Assembly (NCBI GenBank): GCA_030847615.1
Contig: JAUMIR010000001.1
Span: 181,927,001 to 181,991,000 of the forward strand
DNA from: Gambelia wislizenii
Taxonomy: Eukaryota; Chordata; Lepidosauria; Squamata; Crotaphytidae
DNA: 64,000 nt
Direction: 5' to 3'
Shown: one piece after another, positions 1-11,345 of the stretch
Layout of the letters: every line of letters begins with the position of its first letter
Position numbering within the stretch: position 1 is the first letter of the stretch
Notes under the pieces: model-generated
The model's input: the letters and a program-made list of their open reading frames with translations, nothing else
What the model was told of the DNA's origin: nothing
Database searches by the model: none
Position numbers and translations under genes: made by a program

Positions 1-1027
1 GGTTGAGTTAGTTTACATTGACCTGAGATAAACATATGGGGCCCCAAAATAAAGCATTGCAGGGCCCCCCAAAATTCCTTAAACCAGTCCTGAACTCAGG
101 GAAGCAGACTATTACTGTAGCATGTTTTTTAAAAAGGTAATTGTTTTTATAAACCATCAGCAGTACCGGAACTGATTAACATAGGCTTATTGACCAAAAT
201 TTCTACTTTGGGTGTAAACTGCTTTATCTGCATTGAAATAATAACAGTGTATCTGCCATGTCTGAGACTATGTTATAAATTCTTTCTGTATTAGAAATAT
301 TTGTTGTTAGGATGGGTGAATGAGATAAAACTGAGAAATATCCCCCCGACCACGCCGTAAACACTTAATAGCACTCGGGTTTTTAAAAGATGTTCTGAGA
401 ATTGCTACAAAGCACAACTGTGTCTGTTACTGCTTGTCCATCCACATTTAAATCTTCCATTTCAAAAAGTCAAATTACAGGAATCACAAAGGTTTTAACT
501 GCAGAACCTTCATTTAAATTAGTGCAGGGAAGAAGATTGGTTGCTCTTTTCCCCAATAAGATGCATAAGAGTTTGTTAGGAAATTCTGCCAAACTGTATG
601 CTCATAAGCCTCTCATTGAGGTTGCTAAACTACTGGATTTTATTTCCAGTTATGAATTAACAGCTAATATATTTGCTGTTCTACTCATATGGAACAGTTG
701 TTTGGAAAGAGTGTGCATTCAAATTTGTGTCAATTTGTTTTGTAACATAGTCATGTTGTGTGTGCTGCTGGAATGATTTCTCCACTCCAGTCTTAGATGC
801 AGTTTGAGGCCGAGCATGATTGTCATGCATTTCCCCAAGAATCCTGGGCATTATAGTTCAGTTTTGTCTGTCTTACAATATTACAGTTTTTTGAGATTCT
901 GATTGCTTTACAGAAGACATTTCCTGACTTCCTGGTGGAGAAGGAACTGCTATGAATCAGTTTCAAGTATTTAGTATAGATATTTATGTAACTGCTTTCT
1001 TTTGTAAGAACTTTACAAAATTTTGAT
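1..1027. other. unassigned non-coding sequence
   Basis: No recognisable gene or repeat. A plus-strand open frame at 402-776 (124 codons) shows no family motif and no splice or homology support, so it is taken as chance. A G/C-rich patch near 37-75 (GGGGCCCC and CAGGGCCCCCC) resembles the ends of some hAT-type repeats, but this cannot be established by eye. Confidence 0.4.
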
Positions 1028-1057
1028 ACACACACATGCACATACACACACACACAT

Positions 1058-1092
<35 letters not shown>

Positions 1093-1222
1093 GTGATTAA
1101 AAAGCAAACCAAGAGCACTTCTCCCAAGTTTGGCCTGATGTGTATGTAATGTAATATGTAGTGTAGTATATGTAGTGTGTTTGTGTGTGTGTGAGAGAGA
1201 GAGAGAGAGGGAGAGAGAGAGA
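1028..1222. repeat. compound microsatellites (AC)n/(GT)n and (GT)n(GA)n
   Basis: Positions 1028-1090 hold an AC-rich run followed by ATATT and about 17 GT units, so the two halves are complementary and could fold back. Positions 1175-1222 hold a GT run passing directly into GA units. Open frames read through here (poly-His/Thr, Leu/Ser) are artefacts of the repeats. Confidence 0.95.
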
Positions 1223-2090
1223 GCACAAACCTGAGAGATTTACCCATCCAGGCAGAGGGCTTTGAGTTTATTCAATCATATCTCTAATTTCTGAATTAGG
1301 GTTTCTACCTCCTCCTCGTTGTCTTTAACAGCAACATGGCAGGTTGGTGAAACATTGTCCTCTCCAAGCTAGGAAATAGGGATGATAGTACTTACTGAAT
1401 TTGACCAGCACAAACAAGTGAAAACTTCAATTCAGAACCTCAAAAATTGTAAATTCTATCAGTTTCACTGTCTCACATTTGAATTTACTTGAATTAACAT
1501 AAGATTAAATTAACTCAAATGTGAGAAGAAAGGAGACTGACACATGTAACGATTCCTACCATAATACATGTAAAGCACCCTTAAATCCAACCAATACCTG
1601 AGCAAGGAAGGAACATACTTGTAGAATTGTCTTTCACCATGAAATGGATGGTGAAGCTATTCAGGGCAGGGAAATGTTGTAATTCCCTCCCTGTCTCCCT
1701 CCCTTTATTTCCCATGGTGCCCGTATGCTTGTAACACATCATTGAACCAGGATGGAGGTTTTTGATTTGCTCCACATTGTCTCCATTACTTAAGAAGCCA
1801 AGCCTGAGCACATGTTCAACCTCTCTGAGTAAGAAGAAACTCAGAATTGCACAGTTTGAAGGTACTTAGATTATAATGGATCAATAAATAGGAGAAAGGG
1901 GATTGTAGCCATACAGGAAATATTTACTGTCTACAGTAGTGTGCATGTGATCCAATTATTTATTTCTGCTCTTCCTTTAAAATGGAGCGGGGAGAAGGCT
2001 TCTAGAAAATAAGTCCTTTCTTTTATGACATTTTATACAAGGTCATAGAACTGGAAAGGAAACCTAAAACATTCATATATTCAGTACATC

Positions 2091-2091
<1 letters not shown>
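1223..2091. other. unassigned non-coding sequence
   Basis: AT-rich sequence with no recognisable gene, RNA or transposon. A short near-palindromic stretch around 1465-1530 repeats ACATTTGAATTTACTTGAATTAA-like words on both strands, but it has no clear termini. Confidence 0.4.

Positions 2092-2125
<34 letters not shown>
2092..2125. repeat. (TA)n microsatellite
   Basis: About 17 uninterrupted TA units, followed by a decayed TA-rich stretch to about 2140. Confidence 0.95.
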
Positions 2126-2127
<2 letters not shown>

Positions 2128-3274
2128 TGTATATAATATTAGTTTGAAATGCTTTGCCTTTGACAGAGATACATCCTCTGAGCTGTAGAACAGATTCGCC
2201 TGTCAAATTGGGATTCCAATGGATTCATTATTCACCAAAGTATTTCCTTCCCAATTTTATATAAGCAACAACATAGCCAGACAATTCATATTTTCTTGCT
2301 GCTTCTGTTTTGTCAGAAAGATTTCCTCTGTGCTGAATTCAATCAGTAGTGTGCACTCCAGTAGCCTGGCAACCAACATTGATTTTTACTAAGAGATAGA
2401 ACCATGTGGGCCTCAAAGACTGAAGGCTACTGTCTCACCAAAACTAGAAATCATGAAAAAAAAATCTTTTAAAAATGCTGTGATCTAGCCATCTATTCCT
2501 CTATCATTCCTTTTAAAAAGAAACTAAAGATATATACAAAGGCAACAGAGAGAAAGAAGACTGCACAACAAGGCAAGATAGAGCAATCTTCCTGGGATAA
2601 AAGAGTTATAATGCGGACAAAACCTCTCCATCCGCAATGGCTGCCTTACTCTCTCCAACACAAGCAGCTGATCTATTTATTAACCCTATTTGGTATGTAG
2701 GCTGGTTCACTCTATACAAATGAACACCACAGCCTGCATTTGCAAGAGAGCTGCATGCTCATTTGTGACCAAATGAGAGTTCTGGTTTGAAGCAATTGTA
2801 CTGGCAAATGTGTGTAAGATTTCTCACCAACACAGAACCATAATTTGCAACACTTGAAAACCATCATAGGGAAAACTAACTATATCTGTGCCTACATCTA
2901 TACGAATGGCACAGAGTTGGCATGCAAAGCTTTTCTAAGAGGAAAGTTAACAAGCAGTTACAAATGTAGAAGTGGGTATGAAGACAATTCACAAACTGCT
3001 TCTTCAGCTACCATATAGCCCTCCATTGTTCGTATCACTAGAGTTGAATCAAAAGTTCCTTGGGGAATAATTTTTTATTCATTGGGGAAGTTCAGATTGG
3101 GGAGACTAGGAGAGGAAATAAATTCAACAAACCACATCCACCTTCCTTTTTTCACAGCTGGTTTTAAGGTCCTGGCAGCAGCTGTAATTGAACTCCTGGG
3201 CCTTTTCATGGAGTGAAACATTGTTATGGAATGGGACATGGAACACTACTCTTCATCACATAAGTAAATAAATA
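2126..3274. other. unassigned non-coding sequence
   Basis: Nothing recognised. The interval is AT-rich, has no long open frame, and ends at the TA target site of the mariner. Confidence 0.4.
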
Positions 3275-4562
3275 TGAGGGGTGCTGAAAAGTTCTCAGCC
3301 TGACCCACATTCCAAAATCTGACTGTAATTTTGTCATTGTAGCTTGAAAGAGTGTTCTTTTGTATTGTAAATTGCCAGTTTGCAGGATCATAACCTTAAT
3401 TTCTAAATTTTCTCAGATCATTGATAGAACCATGGCAATGAAAAGTGTGCAATTTTCAAGTGCTGAACTCCAGGCCATCGTGCATTTCCTGTTCTTGCAG
3501 AGGAAAACTCTGAAGGAAGTCCATGAATGTATGATGCAAACTTTAAGTGACAAGTGCCCATCATACTCAGTTGTGAAGAAGTAGTGTGCCAACTTTCAGC
3601 ATGGAGATTTTGAGACCCAAGATGCAGCAAGGTATGGCAGGCCTTCAACAGTGTCGACTCCTGAAATTGTTGAACGTGTTCATGACCTGATTTTGGCAGA
3701 TTGGTGAATCTCAGCTAAAACAATTGCTGAGACACTAGAGATATCCCAATAATGCATTAGGTTTATAATTCATAAGCAGTTGGCTTTGAAGAAGCTGTCA
3801 GCCAAGAGGGTGCTGGAATGTTTGAATACTTACCAGAAATAAAATCACATGGACACCTCCAAGTTGATTTTGCAGCATTTTGAGTGCTCTAGTGATAATT
3901 TTTTTGGAGTGACTTGTCACTATTGATGAAACATTGTTACATCACCATGAGCTGGAGATCAAACAACAGTCCTTGCAGTGACAGCATTCAGGTTCTCCAT
4001 GCCAAAGAAATTCAAGACTCAAAAGTCAGCAGGAAAGGTCATGGTCACAGGTTTTTTGGGATAAGGAAGGTATTTTGGTGACTATCTTCAGAAGTTCCAA
4101 AGAGTTAATGCAGAATATTACTCTAACTGGCTATGCTGATTAAAGGAGGCATTGAAGGAAAAATGCTGACGGAAGCTGCAGAAAGGTGTTGTCGTTTTGC
4201 AGGACAATGCACCTGCTCACAGGACTGGCAAGACAATGGATGTTTGGAAGAATTTGGGATTTGAGTGCATAGACTATCCACCCTACTCACTAGATCTTGC
4301 TCCATCTGACTATTTCTTGTTTCCAGACCTTAAAAAGAGTTTGAAAGGAAGAAAATTTTTAAATGATCCAGAGGTGATAACAGTAGCAGAGCAGTATTTC
4401 AGTGACCAGACATCAGAAATTTTTGGGAGGGATAAAGAAACTTGAGAAACAATGTGTCAAGTGCATTGAACTTCAGGGTGAATATATGCAATAGCATGTA
4501 AGTTTCATGTCTCTACGTCATTCCATTCCTGGCCAGGCCAAGAACATTTCAGCACCCCCTTG
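3275..4562 (+). mobile_element. full-length mariner (Tc1/mariner, irritans-like), inactive
   Basis: A complete element of about 1.29 kb, the usual mariner size. The left end begins TGAGGGGTGCTGAAAAGTTC, and the reverse complement of the right end reads CAAGGGGGTGCTGAAATGTT. This gives terminal inverted repeats of about 28 bp with a few mismatches. The element is flanked by TA at 3273-3274 and 4563-4564, the target duplication expected for this superfamily. Inside is a decayed transposase gene in plus orientation. The irritans-like assignment is inferred from the DNAPAHRT and APSDYFLFP motifs and is less certain than the mariner call. The spread of stops and frameshifts shows the copy has long been dead. 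Confidence 0.93.
3432..4494 (+). pseudogene. mariner transposase pseudogene (DD34D)
   Basis: The decayed frame starts at ATG 3432 (MAMKSVQFSS) and can be followed to TAG at 4492-4494, about 354 codons against roughly 345-350 for the family. It encodes an N-terminal helix-turn-helix region (CPSYSVVKK, then GRPSTVSTPEI), then a catalytic domain with aspartates in TIDET (codon 3925-3927), QDNAPAHRT (4203-4205) and APSDYFLFP (4308-4310). The last two are separated by exactly 34 residues, the DD34D signature of mariner. A Trp codon expected after the KK at 3576-3581 is TAG. Further stops lie around 3703-3760, and a frameshift near 4425 moves the conserved end (KKLEKQCVKCIEL) out of frame. It cannot make a working transposase. 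Confidence 0.92.
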
Positions 4563-4655
4563 TAAATCCAATTGGAAGATTAAAAATGGAACCTCCAAAC
4601 ATTCAGGCTCCCAGAGGATGTGTGATTACCAGGATTGTGACATTTGCTCCATATG

Positions 4656-5855
4656 ATCATAAAATCATAGAATTGTAGAATAAGAAGACACCACAAGGGC
4701 CATCTAGTCCAACCCCCTGCCATGCAAGAAACCACAATCAAAGCATCCCTGACAGATGTCCATCAAGCCTCTGTTTAAAGACCTCCAAGGAAGGAGACCC
4801 ACCATGCTCCAAGGGAGTGTGTTCCACTGCCAAACAGCTCTTACTGTCAGAAAGTTCCTCCTAATGTTGAGGTGGAATCTCTGTTCCTGGAGCTTGCATC
4901 CATTGTTCCGTGTTCTAGTCTCTGGAGCAGCAGAAAACAAGCTTGCTCCATCCTCAATGTGACACCCCTTCAAATACTTAAAGAGGGCTATCATATTGCC
5001 CCTTAACCATCTTTTTTTCCAGGCTAAACATACCCAGCTCCCTAAGTCTTTCCTCATAAGGCATGGTTTCCAGATCTTTCACCATTTTAGTCGCCCTCTG
5101 CTGGACACGCTCCAATTTGCCAATATCCTTTTTGAATTGTGGTGCCCAGAACTGGACACAGTATTTTAGGTGAGGCCTGACCAAGGCAGAATAGAGTGGC
5201 ACTATTACTTCCCTTGATCTAGACACTATACTTCTATTGATGCAGCCCAAAATTGCATTGGCCTTTTTAGCTGCCGCATCACACTGTTGACTCATATTGA
5301 ACTTGTGGTCTACTAGGACTCCTAGATCCCTTTCGCACATAGTCTAGTTCAGCCAGGTCTCCCCCATCTTGTATCTATGCATTTCGTTTTTCTGCCCTAA
5401 GTGCAGTACCTTATATTTCTCCATATTGAATTTCATTTTGTTAGCTTTGGCCCAGCTCTCCAGTCTATCCAGGTCATTTTGAATTTTGATCCTGTCCTCT
5501 AGGCTATTAGCTACTCCTCCTAATTTGGTGCCATCTGCAAATTTGATAAGTGTGCCCCTAATTCTGTCATCCAAGTCATTGATAAAGATGTTGAATTGCA
5601 CTGGGCCCAGGACAGAACCCTGTGGCACCACATTGGTCACATCTTTCCAAGACAAAGAGGAGCCACTGCAGGGCACCCTTTGGGTTCAGCCAGTCAACCA
5701 ATTACAAATCCATTGAACAGTTAACTTGTCTAGGCCACATTTTACAAGCTTGTTTGCAAGAATGTCATGGGGAACCTTGTCAAAGGCCTTACTGAAATCA
5801 AGGTATACGATATCCACAACGTTCCCTTCATCTACCGAGCTGGTTATTTAAAAAA

Positions 5856-5896
<41 letters not shown>

Positions 5897-6100
5897 AGAT
5901 TAGTCTGGCATAGCTCGTTTCTCTGAAACCCATGTTGACTTTTTGTGATGATGGCATTGCCTTCTAAATGTTCACAGACTCTCTGTTTAATGATCTGCTC
6001 TAGAATCTTCCCTGGTATTGATGTCAGACTGATTGGACGATAATTGTTGGGATCCTCTTTTCCCCCCTTTTTGAAGATGGCCTGCTGGGACTGGAGGATG
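4656..6100 (-). mobile_element. CR1 LINE, 5'-truncated, antisense
   Basis: The 3' end is at 4656, where the plus strand reads repeated ATCATAGAAT-like words followed by ACCACAAGGGCCATCTAGTC, the typical reptile CR1 end. Reading leftwards on the minus strand gives a broken reverse transcriptase. It includes KEDPNNYRPISLTSIPGKIL (near 6030), VPQGSVLGPVQFNIFINDL, LIKFADGTKLGG, and a C-terminal [14 protein letters not shown] segment. The second catalytic aspartate of the usual FADD box is Gly here, so the enzyme would be dead even without the stops. A poly(A)/(GA)n microsatellite at 5850-5894 sits inside the coding region. Homology fades at about 6100, so the copy is 5'-truncated, as most CR1 copies are. 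Confidence 0.95.
5850..5894. repeat. A-run plus (GA)n microsatellite inside CR1
   Basis: A run of about 15 A followed by about 15 GA units. It replaces the short A7-GAGAT segment found at the same place in the related CR1 at 22507-22520, so it expanded in situ within the reverse transcriptase frame. Confidence 0.9.
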
Positions 6101-6954
6101 CTCCTGTCTAAACTCTGCTTCACAAAACACCAAAATGCACACACATACTTTTGCAGCATGAGAAATGATTGAAGCACATTGGGGAATATTTTTGCTTTTC
6201 AGTAGATACATGTACTGATCTGTCTGCTAGCTTGTGATGTCATGCCAGGATGATCCAATCTGAGACCTCAGAGCTATGGACACCTATAGAGTCAGGGTGA
6301 AAGTATCTCATTTTAAAAATCTGCCCCTAAAGGTGAACATACTTGGTCTGTATGCCAGGATCTAACGACCAAACTGTACCATGATAAAATGCCTCTAGAC
6401 ATTTAGATTTTGTTGATAAGCCATGAAACATAAAATAAAATATAAATGGCAATAGTGCAGATTTATTGTACTGCAGGGTTTCATGCTTTTGATTTTAATC
6501 ACCAAAGAGATTTTAGACATAAAAGTAAACATTTACTGTTTTTATTTTATCTTTTTATGGTATTAGAAAATCATAATGCTGTAAGTTAATATTTTGTATA
6601 AATGATGCAAAAACCCCCACACTCTCATAAAACTGTAGTAGGAGTAATAATAAACCCAAGCCTAATGAGCCAGGGCTGTTTGTCAATCTTACTAGTTCTT
6701 TATGTTTAGCATTTCAAAGCCCTTCCTGCTATTAATACAAAGCATTTATATTTTATAAAGCAGCGCTTAAAGGTCTGAGTAGGTATACTCCCAATACCTC
6801 CCACAGCAAATATAATTTTCAGATTTATGTGTTGCTTGTTTACACTGCTGAAAGAAAATGCTCCTTCTCATCACAACTATGTAACCACTAGGTCTAATCA
6901 GGGAAGTGGTAGAAATAACATTCATTAATTTCACTGGGAATTGCTCTAGACACC
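6101..6954. other. unassigned non-coding sequence
   Basis: AT-rich with no recognised gene or repeat. No open frame resembles a known family. Confidence 0.4.
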
Positions 6955-7036
6955 TGTTGTTGTTGATGATGTTGTTGTTGTTGTATGCCTTCAAGCCATT
7001 TCTGACAAATGGAGACCTTATCACAGGGTTTTCTAG
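6955..7036 (-). mobile_element. Sauria-type SINE, 3' tail fragment
   Basis: A (TTG)n-like run at 6955-6983 is followed by GTATGCCTTCAAGCCATTTC and by TCACAGGGTTTTC. In reverse complement this is the conserved tail seen in the complete SINE at 56065-56322 (AACTTGAAGGCACACAACAA). Only the tail region remains; the tRNA-like head is absent. Confidence 0.8.
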
Positions 7037-7861
7037 CAATAGTACTAATAAGGGTTATAGGGTTTTTTTTAATCAAATTTATATTTTTTATCAAATTCCT
7101 CTGAGTTCAGGAGGCCACCATATTCATTATTCAGAGTCCTTGTATAATGTTCTTAGAATCAAGTATCCATTCCAAGAGTCTTAACTGAGAAGCAGCTTTA
7201 TTACTGAAAGTGCTACAAAGAAGACTCTAGGAGAGTTCAGTCCATACCCTCCTGATCTGTACCATCCAAATGGTCAAATGACTGTACATTTCTGTTGATA
7301 AAACCCATAGGCATCTCCCATGTGGCGGGAGGTGATATGTGCAACATGAAGTAACATTACACTGTATGGAACAAAGCCTATATTCCCTTTTTCAGAAAAC
7401 ACAATCTGGTCTTAATCAGGAGAGAACATTTAGAAATGAATAGGAGAGACAGTGAGTTTCTCCTCCTTTCCAGAAAGTTGTGTTGTCATTTATATTAATG
7501 GAGATATATTGCACAAAATAAGCAGAAAACAAGTTTAGTTGAATAAATAAATAGAAATATTCACAATTCAAGAATGAAAGAAAAATGTTCATGTCAATCT
7601 ATTTTAGAAGAGGATTTATCCAGTTTGTATCTTCTGGACCCAAATCTAGACGGTGAACCAGAAGGCTAATTGCAATTGGACATTTACAAGTTTATGATCA
7701 AATTAATATATTTCCAGAAAATAATAATAATAATAATAATAATGCTCAAACACACTTTAGTTAAAGGACAAAGAAGCATATCTTTTGAAAATTGAATACA
7801 GAAATATGTAAAAACGTACATGTGAGAAATAGTAGTCCATGATCCTATATCAGCTACTTAG
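7037..7861. other. unassigned sequence with (AAT)n microsatellite
   Basis: Nothing recognised except an (AAT)n run of about seven units at 7721-7742. The interval ends with CTTAG, the target-site copy of the next element. Confidence 0.45.
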
Positions 7862-8477
7862 GACTTTATCAGAATAGCGTCTAAAAATACTGTAATTCTG
7901 TGAATGAGGAAAGCAGAATCATAGTGGCATTATTACACTTATTATCACACATCACTGTAATTGCATGAAAGAACTGCCAGGGAATTATTATATGACCACC
8001 ACTAGCACTTTAAGAATGGGACTTTACTTCCGTGATTTAGCATGGGCAAGATTTGGCAGTTCTTGCGAGAAGACACGAGAGTGCTTAAAAACACCCCTAA
8101 CACCTTAATTTGCAAAGTAAATGAACACACAAACACTTAAACAAGTCTAAAAACATGAAAACAAACTGGGACAGTTCATAAAAACAGCATCCTGTGGATA
8201 GTTTTCATGTTATCACCCAGAAGTTTTCTCACCGGGAATAGGGACGGGGGGCAAGAGGACTGCCCATTCACACTAAGTGGAACATACTCTTCAGTACTGC
8301 AGAAAAAAATGATATTGAGAGCTATTGACAGCTTTTCCTATCAATTAAAAGTGATGCCTTATTCATGGCTGGAGCACAGTTTGACTACACAAACACATCA
8401 ATGTTATGCAATAGCAGGACCCATGTGTGTGACCATGACATCATAATTGTGAGGTTTTTGCCACATCTGATATAGTC
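7862..8477. mobile_element. non-autonomous TIR element, ~610-bp family (copy 1)
   Basis: The element starts GACTTTATCAGAAT and ends ATCTGATATAGTC, an inverted pair of termini. It is flanked by CTTAG at 7857-7861 and 8478-8482, a perfect 5-bp direct repeat. It is 616 bp long and has no transposase-like frame. Internal blocks match copy 2 at 39236-39847, for example the ACTGTAATTC start region and TATCAATTAAAAGT near 8340, so these are two insertions of one family. The superfamily is not recognised. A 5-bp duplication argues against hAT (8 bp) and Tc1/mariner (TA). Confidence 0.75.
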
Positions 8478-8482
8478 CTTAG

Positions 8483-9921
8483 TTATGTTATTATTTTAGT
8501 TATGTAGCAATGGAGAGTCTCCTGGCCTGACCTCTCCCCCCAATCCTGAAATACCAGTTAGAAGCCAATGAGATCAAGAGGGGTCTGTTCTCCACCTCCC
8601 CTTGCAAGTGACCCCTGGTGTGGCATGGAATTATGAAGGGATCCTGCTGCTGACTGAAACACCAGATATTGCTCATGAGAGGGAAGTGGTACTCCAGTCT
8701 GTTGTGTCTCGATAGACAGGAGAACAAACCCTTGTCACTTGCAACTCCAGATTGGGGGACTTTCACAATCCCCACATGTTCCCTACTCTGTTGAATACAT
8801 AGGGATCATGAATATGAACCATTCACAAATGCATAACTCTCTAGGTTATGCGTTCATAACTGAGATTATGAATTTCAGTCATAGTCTTGTAAACCAATGC
8901 ATACCCAAGTCAGAATGAATTCCGAAGTGGAAATCATAGAATCTCAATTATTTCTAGTCATTGCCAGACTTCACACAGAGCTCAGAATCTCTACAATCTT
9001 TATGGAATGAGGTGGAAAAGAGGCAGACAATAAAGAAAACTGCACATACTCAAACATGACAAAGAAGAAAACATAATATAGACACTTATATTTATATTAA
9101 ATATATACTATATTTCATAAGGAAGCTAGATGTAAATCCATATCAGCTAAACAATCAGAGCAATTCATAATATCTATAGTATAAAAAAGAGGGAAAGTAA
9201 AGAGGGAGAGAATGGTAGTATGATTACTGACTGTAGCATCCATAATTCATCAAGGCACTGTATTAGATACTGCAAAAACTATCCGTGTTCTTGGGATGTC
9301 ATCTAAATTGCAGTGTTCAGTTTCAAGTTGAAATTCCAAATTGAGAGGGGGGTGTCTCTAAACAAAAAAGGGGGCAAGCAAAAAATTGTGATGGATCCCT
9401 CAGAATCGGACAGAATTCTTCTGTTGTCATGCAAGTTCCAAGTCAATTCCAATGGAGCGGGCTTCCTAAAAACAAAGGATAAACATACCATAACTCATTG
9501 GGACATTGTGATAGACATGTTAAAATATGACACAGTGTTTATGACTGGTACCTGCTTCAGGTAGTCCATAAAAGAGGAGCTTGCCATAACTCACCTGGAA
9601 ATATTTTTTTTCCTTACTGGCAAGCAAATTGGTGGGGCTTTCTGAAGTAGAGATGCTAAGATTTCCAAGAAAGGAAGAAAAGAAAAGGAAACAGGAGAGG
9701 GTTAAGATACAGCTGGAAAATTCTATGAGGCAAAAGAAAGGAGGTGAGAAACAGGAGAGGTTTTGCTGGTAAGTTTCCTGAGATTCAAAAAAAAAAAAAA
9801 AAGAGGACAAGAGAAGAGGGAGTTCTATTACCATTTTGGGAATAGTGGATATGGACCCAGGCATCACATAAATAAATAAGCTCTGAAGTCTATTAGACGT
9901 CACATTGTGTGAGTATGTGAG
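8483..9921. other. unassigned non-coding sequence
   Basis: No recognisable gene. It holds an A16 run near 9787-9802 and TA-rich patches near 9090-9115. Short open frames on both strands around 9303-9564 and 9520-9927 lack family motifs. Confidence 0.4.
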
Positions 9922-11344
9922 AGCCAATAGGAGTACTACAGATACGGTATTTGCCCTTAGACAACTGCAAGAAAAAGGTAGGGAGCAGAATAAGGGTCTC
10001 TATGTAACATTTGTCGACCTCACCAAAGCCTTCGACACTGTAGAGTAGAAAAGGTCTGTGGCAGATTCTGGAAAGACTAGGATGTCCCCCCCCCCCAAAT
10101 TCCTTAAAATGATTATCTTGCTACACGAGGGCCAGCACGGTCAAGGCAGATATGGCGATGCTCTTTCAGAGCCCTTTCTAATAACTAACGGAGTGAAGCA
10201 AGGTTGTATTCTTGCTCCAACTTTATTTACAATCTTCTTCAGCATGATGCTCCAAAGGGCTATGGCAGAGCTTAAAGAAGACGACGGCATCTATATACGT
10301 TACCGTACTGATGGTAGCTTGATTAACTTAAGCCGTCTGAGGGCTCACACTAAGACTCTAAACTATCTAGTCCATAAGCTGCTCTTCGCCGATGATGCTG
10401 CCCTTGTTGCCCACACAGAAGCAGCTCTGCAGCGCCTAACGTCCTGCTTTGCAACAGCTGCAGAGCTGTTTGGGCTGGAAGTCAACCTGAAGAAAACAGA
10501 AGTTCTTTACCAGCCTGCACCACAGGATGAACACCACCATCCCCACATTGCCATCGGCAAATCTCTGCTCAAGTCGGTTCAGCAGTTCACCTACCTGGGA
10601 AGCATCATCTCCTCAGATACCAAGAATGACAAAGAGATCGATCACAGATTAGCAAAGGCATATAGTGCATTTGGAAGACTTCACAAAAGAGTCTGGAGTA
10701 ATAAACACCTGAGGCGAAGCACAAAAATCAGTGTGTATAGAGCCATTGTACTGTCTATTCTCCTTTATGGATCTGAAACATGGGTCACCTATCGCCACCA
10801 CCTACGACTCCTTGAACGCTTTCATCAGCGCTGTCTACGCACAAACCTAAATATACACTGGACTGACTATGTGACGAATGTTGCTGTCTTTGAGCAAGGA
10901 GGGATCATCAGCATTGAGGCCATGATATTGAGAACACAGCTGCGCTGGGCAGGGCACATTTCTAGGATGGAGGACCATCGCCTCCCAAAAATAGTACTCT
11001 ACAGTGAACTTGCCACAGGCCAGCGTAAGAGGGGTGCTCCAAAAATGCAACACAAGGACTCCCTGAAACAACATCTCAGGCTCGGCCAAATTGATCACCA
11101 ACAATGGTCCACCCTGGCCTCACATCGGGAGGCATGGAGACGCACTATCCACAATGCTGCAGCCTTATTTGAGAACTCACGCTGAACAAATCTTGAAGAG
11201 AAACGACAACGCAGAAAGAATCACAACCCAGAAACATCACCCCAGGATACCTTCTGCTGTGCTTTCTGCAACCGGACTTGTTTATCTCAGATTGGCCTTT
11301 TTAGTCATCAGCACACTTGCAGAAAGTGCAGGATGAGTCCTTCC
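9922..11344 (+). pseudogene. reverse transcriptase ORF of RTE-like LINE
   Basis: RT motif A is visible as YVTFVDLTKAFDTV (about 9998-10040). The frame then breaks, and LWQILERLGCPP continues in another frame up to a run of 11 C (10086-10096), where a second shift occurs. From there one frame runs to 11182 with VKQGCILAPTLF, the catalytic LLFADDAALVAH (FADD intact), LKKTEVLYQPAP, FTYLGSIIS, LYGSETW and RTQLRWAGHISRM. The TGA at 11183-11185 looks like a CGA-to-TGA change, because the same frame continues to 11344 with CAFCNRTCLSQIGLFSHQHT, a CxxC zinc-knuckle-like end. There is no ATG at the head of the long open stretch (GTG at 10058), as expected for an internal fragment. Confidence 0.85.
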
Positions 11345-11345
11345 T
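9922..11345 (+). mobile_element. RTE-like non-LTR retrotransposon fragment
   Basis: A 5'-truncated LINE covering most of the reverse transcriptase and the C-terminal region. It begins inside the RT fingers (ANRSTTDTVFALRQLQEK at 9922 onward) and runs to a stop at about 11344. It is the best-preserved RT in the window, with one open stretch of 375 codons. The clade was judged by eye from ITNGVKQGCILAPTLF, the IRYRTDG motif and the C-terminal zinc knuckle. RTE/RTEX is the best guess, but other RT clades are not excluded. No 3' repeat tail or target duplication was identified. Confidence 0.8.

Noticed and set aside
402..776. 124-codon plus-strand open frame as a host gene
   Set aside because: No recognisable domain, no splice or promoter context, ordinary AT-rich composition, and length within chance for 64 kb.
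823..1247. His/Thr/Ser-rich open frames on the minus strand
   Set aside because: They are translations of the GT/GA microsatellites at 1028-1222.
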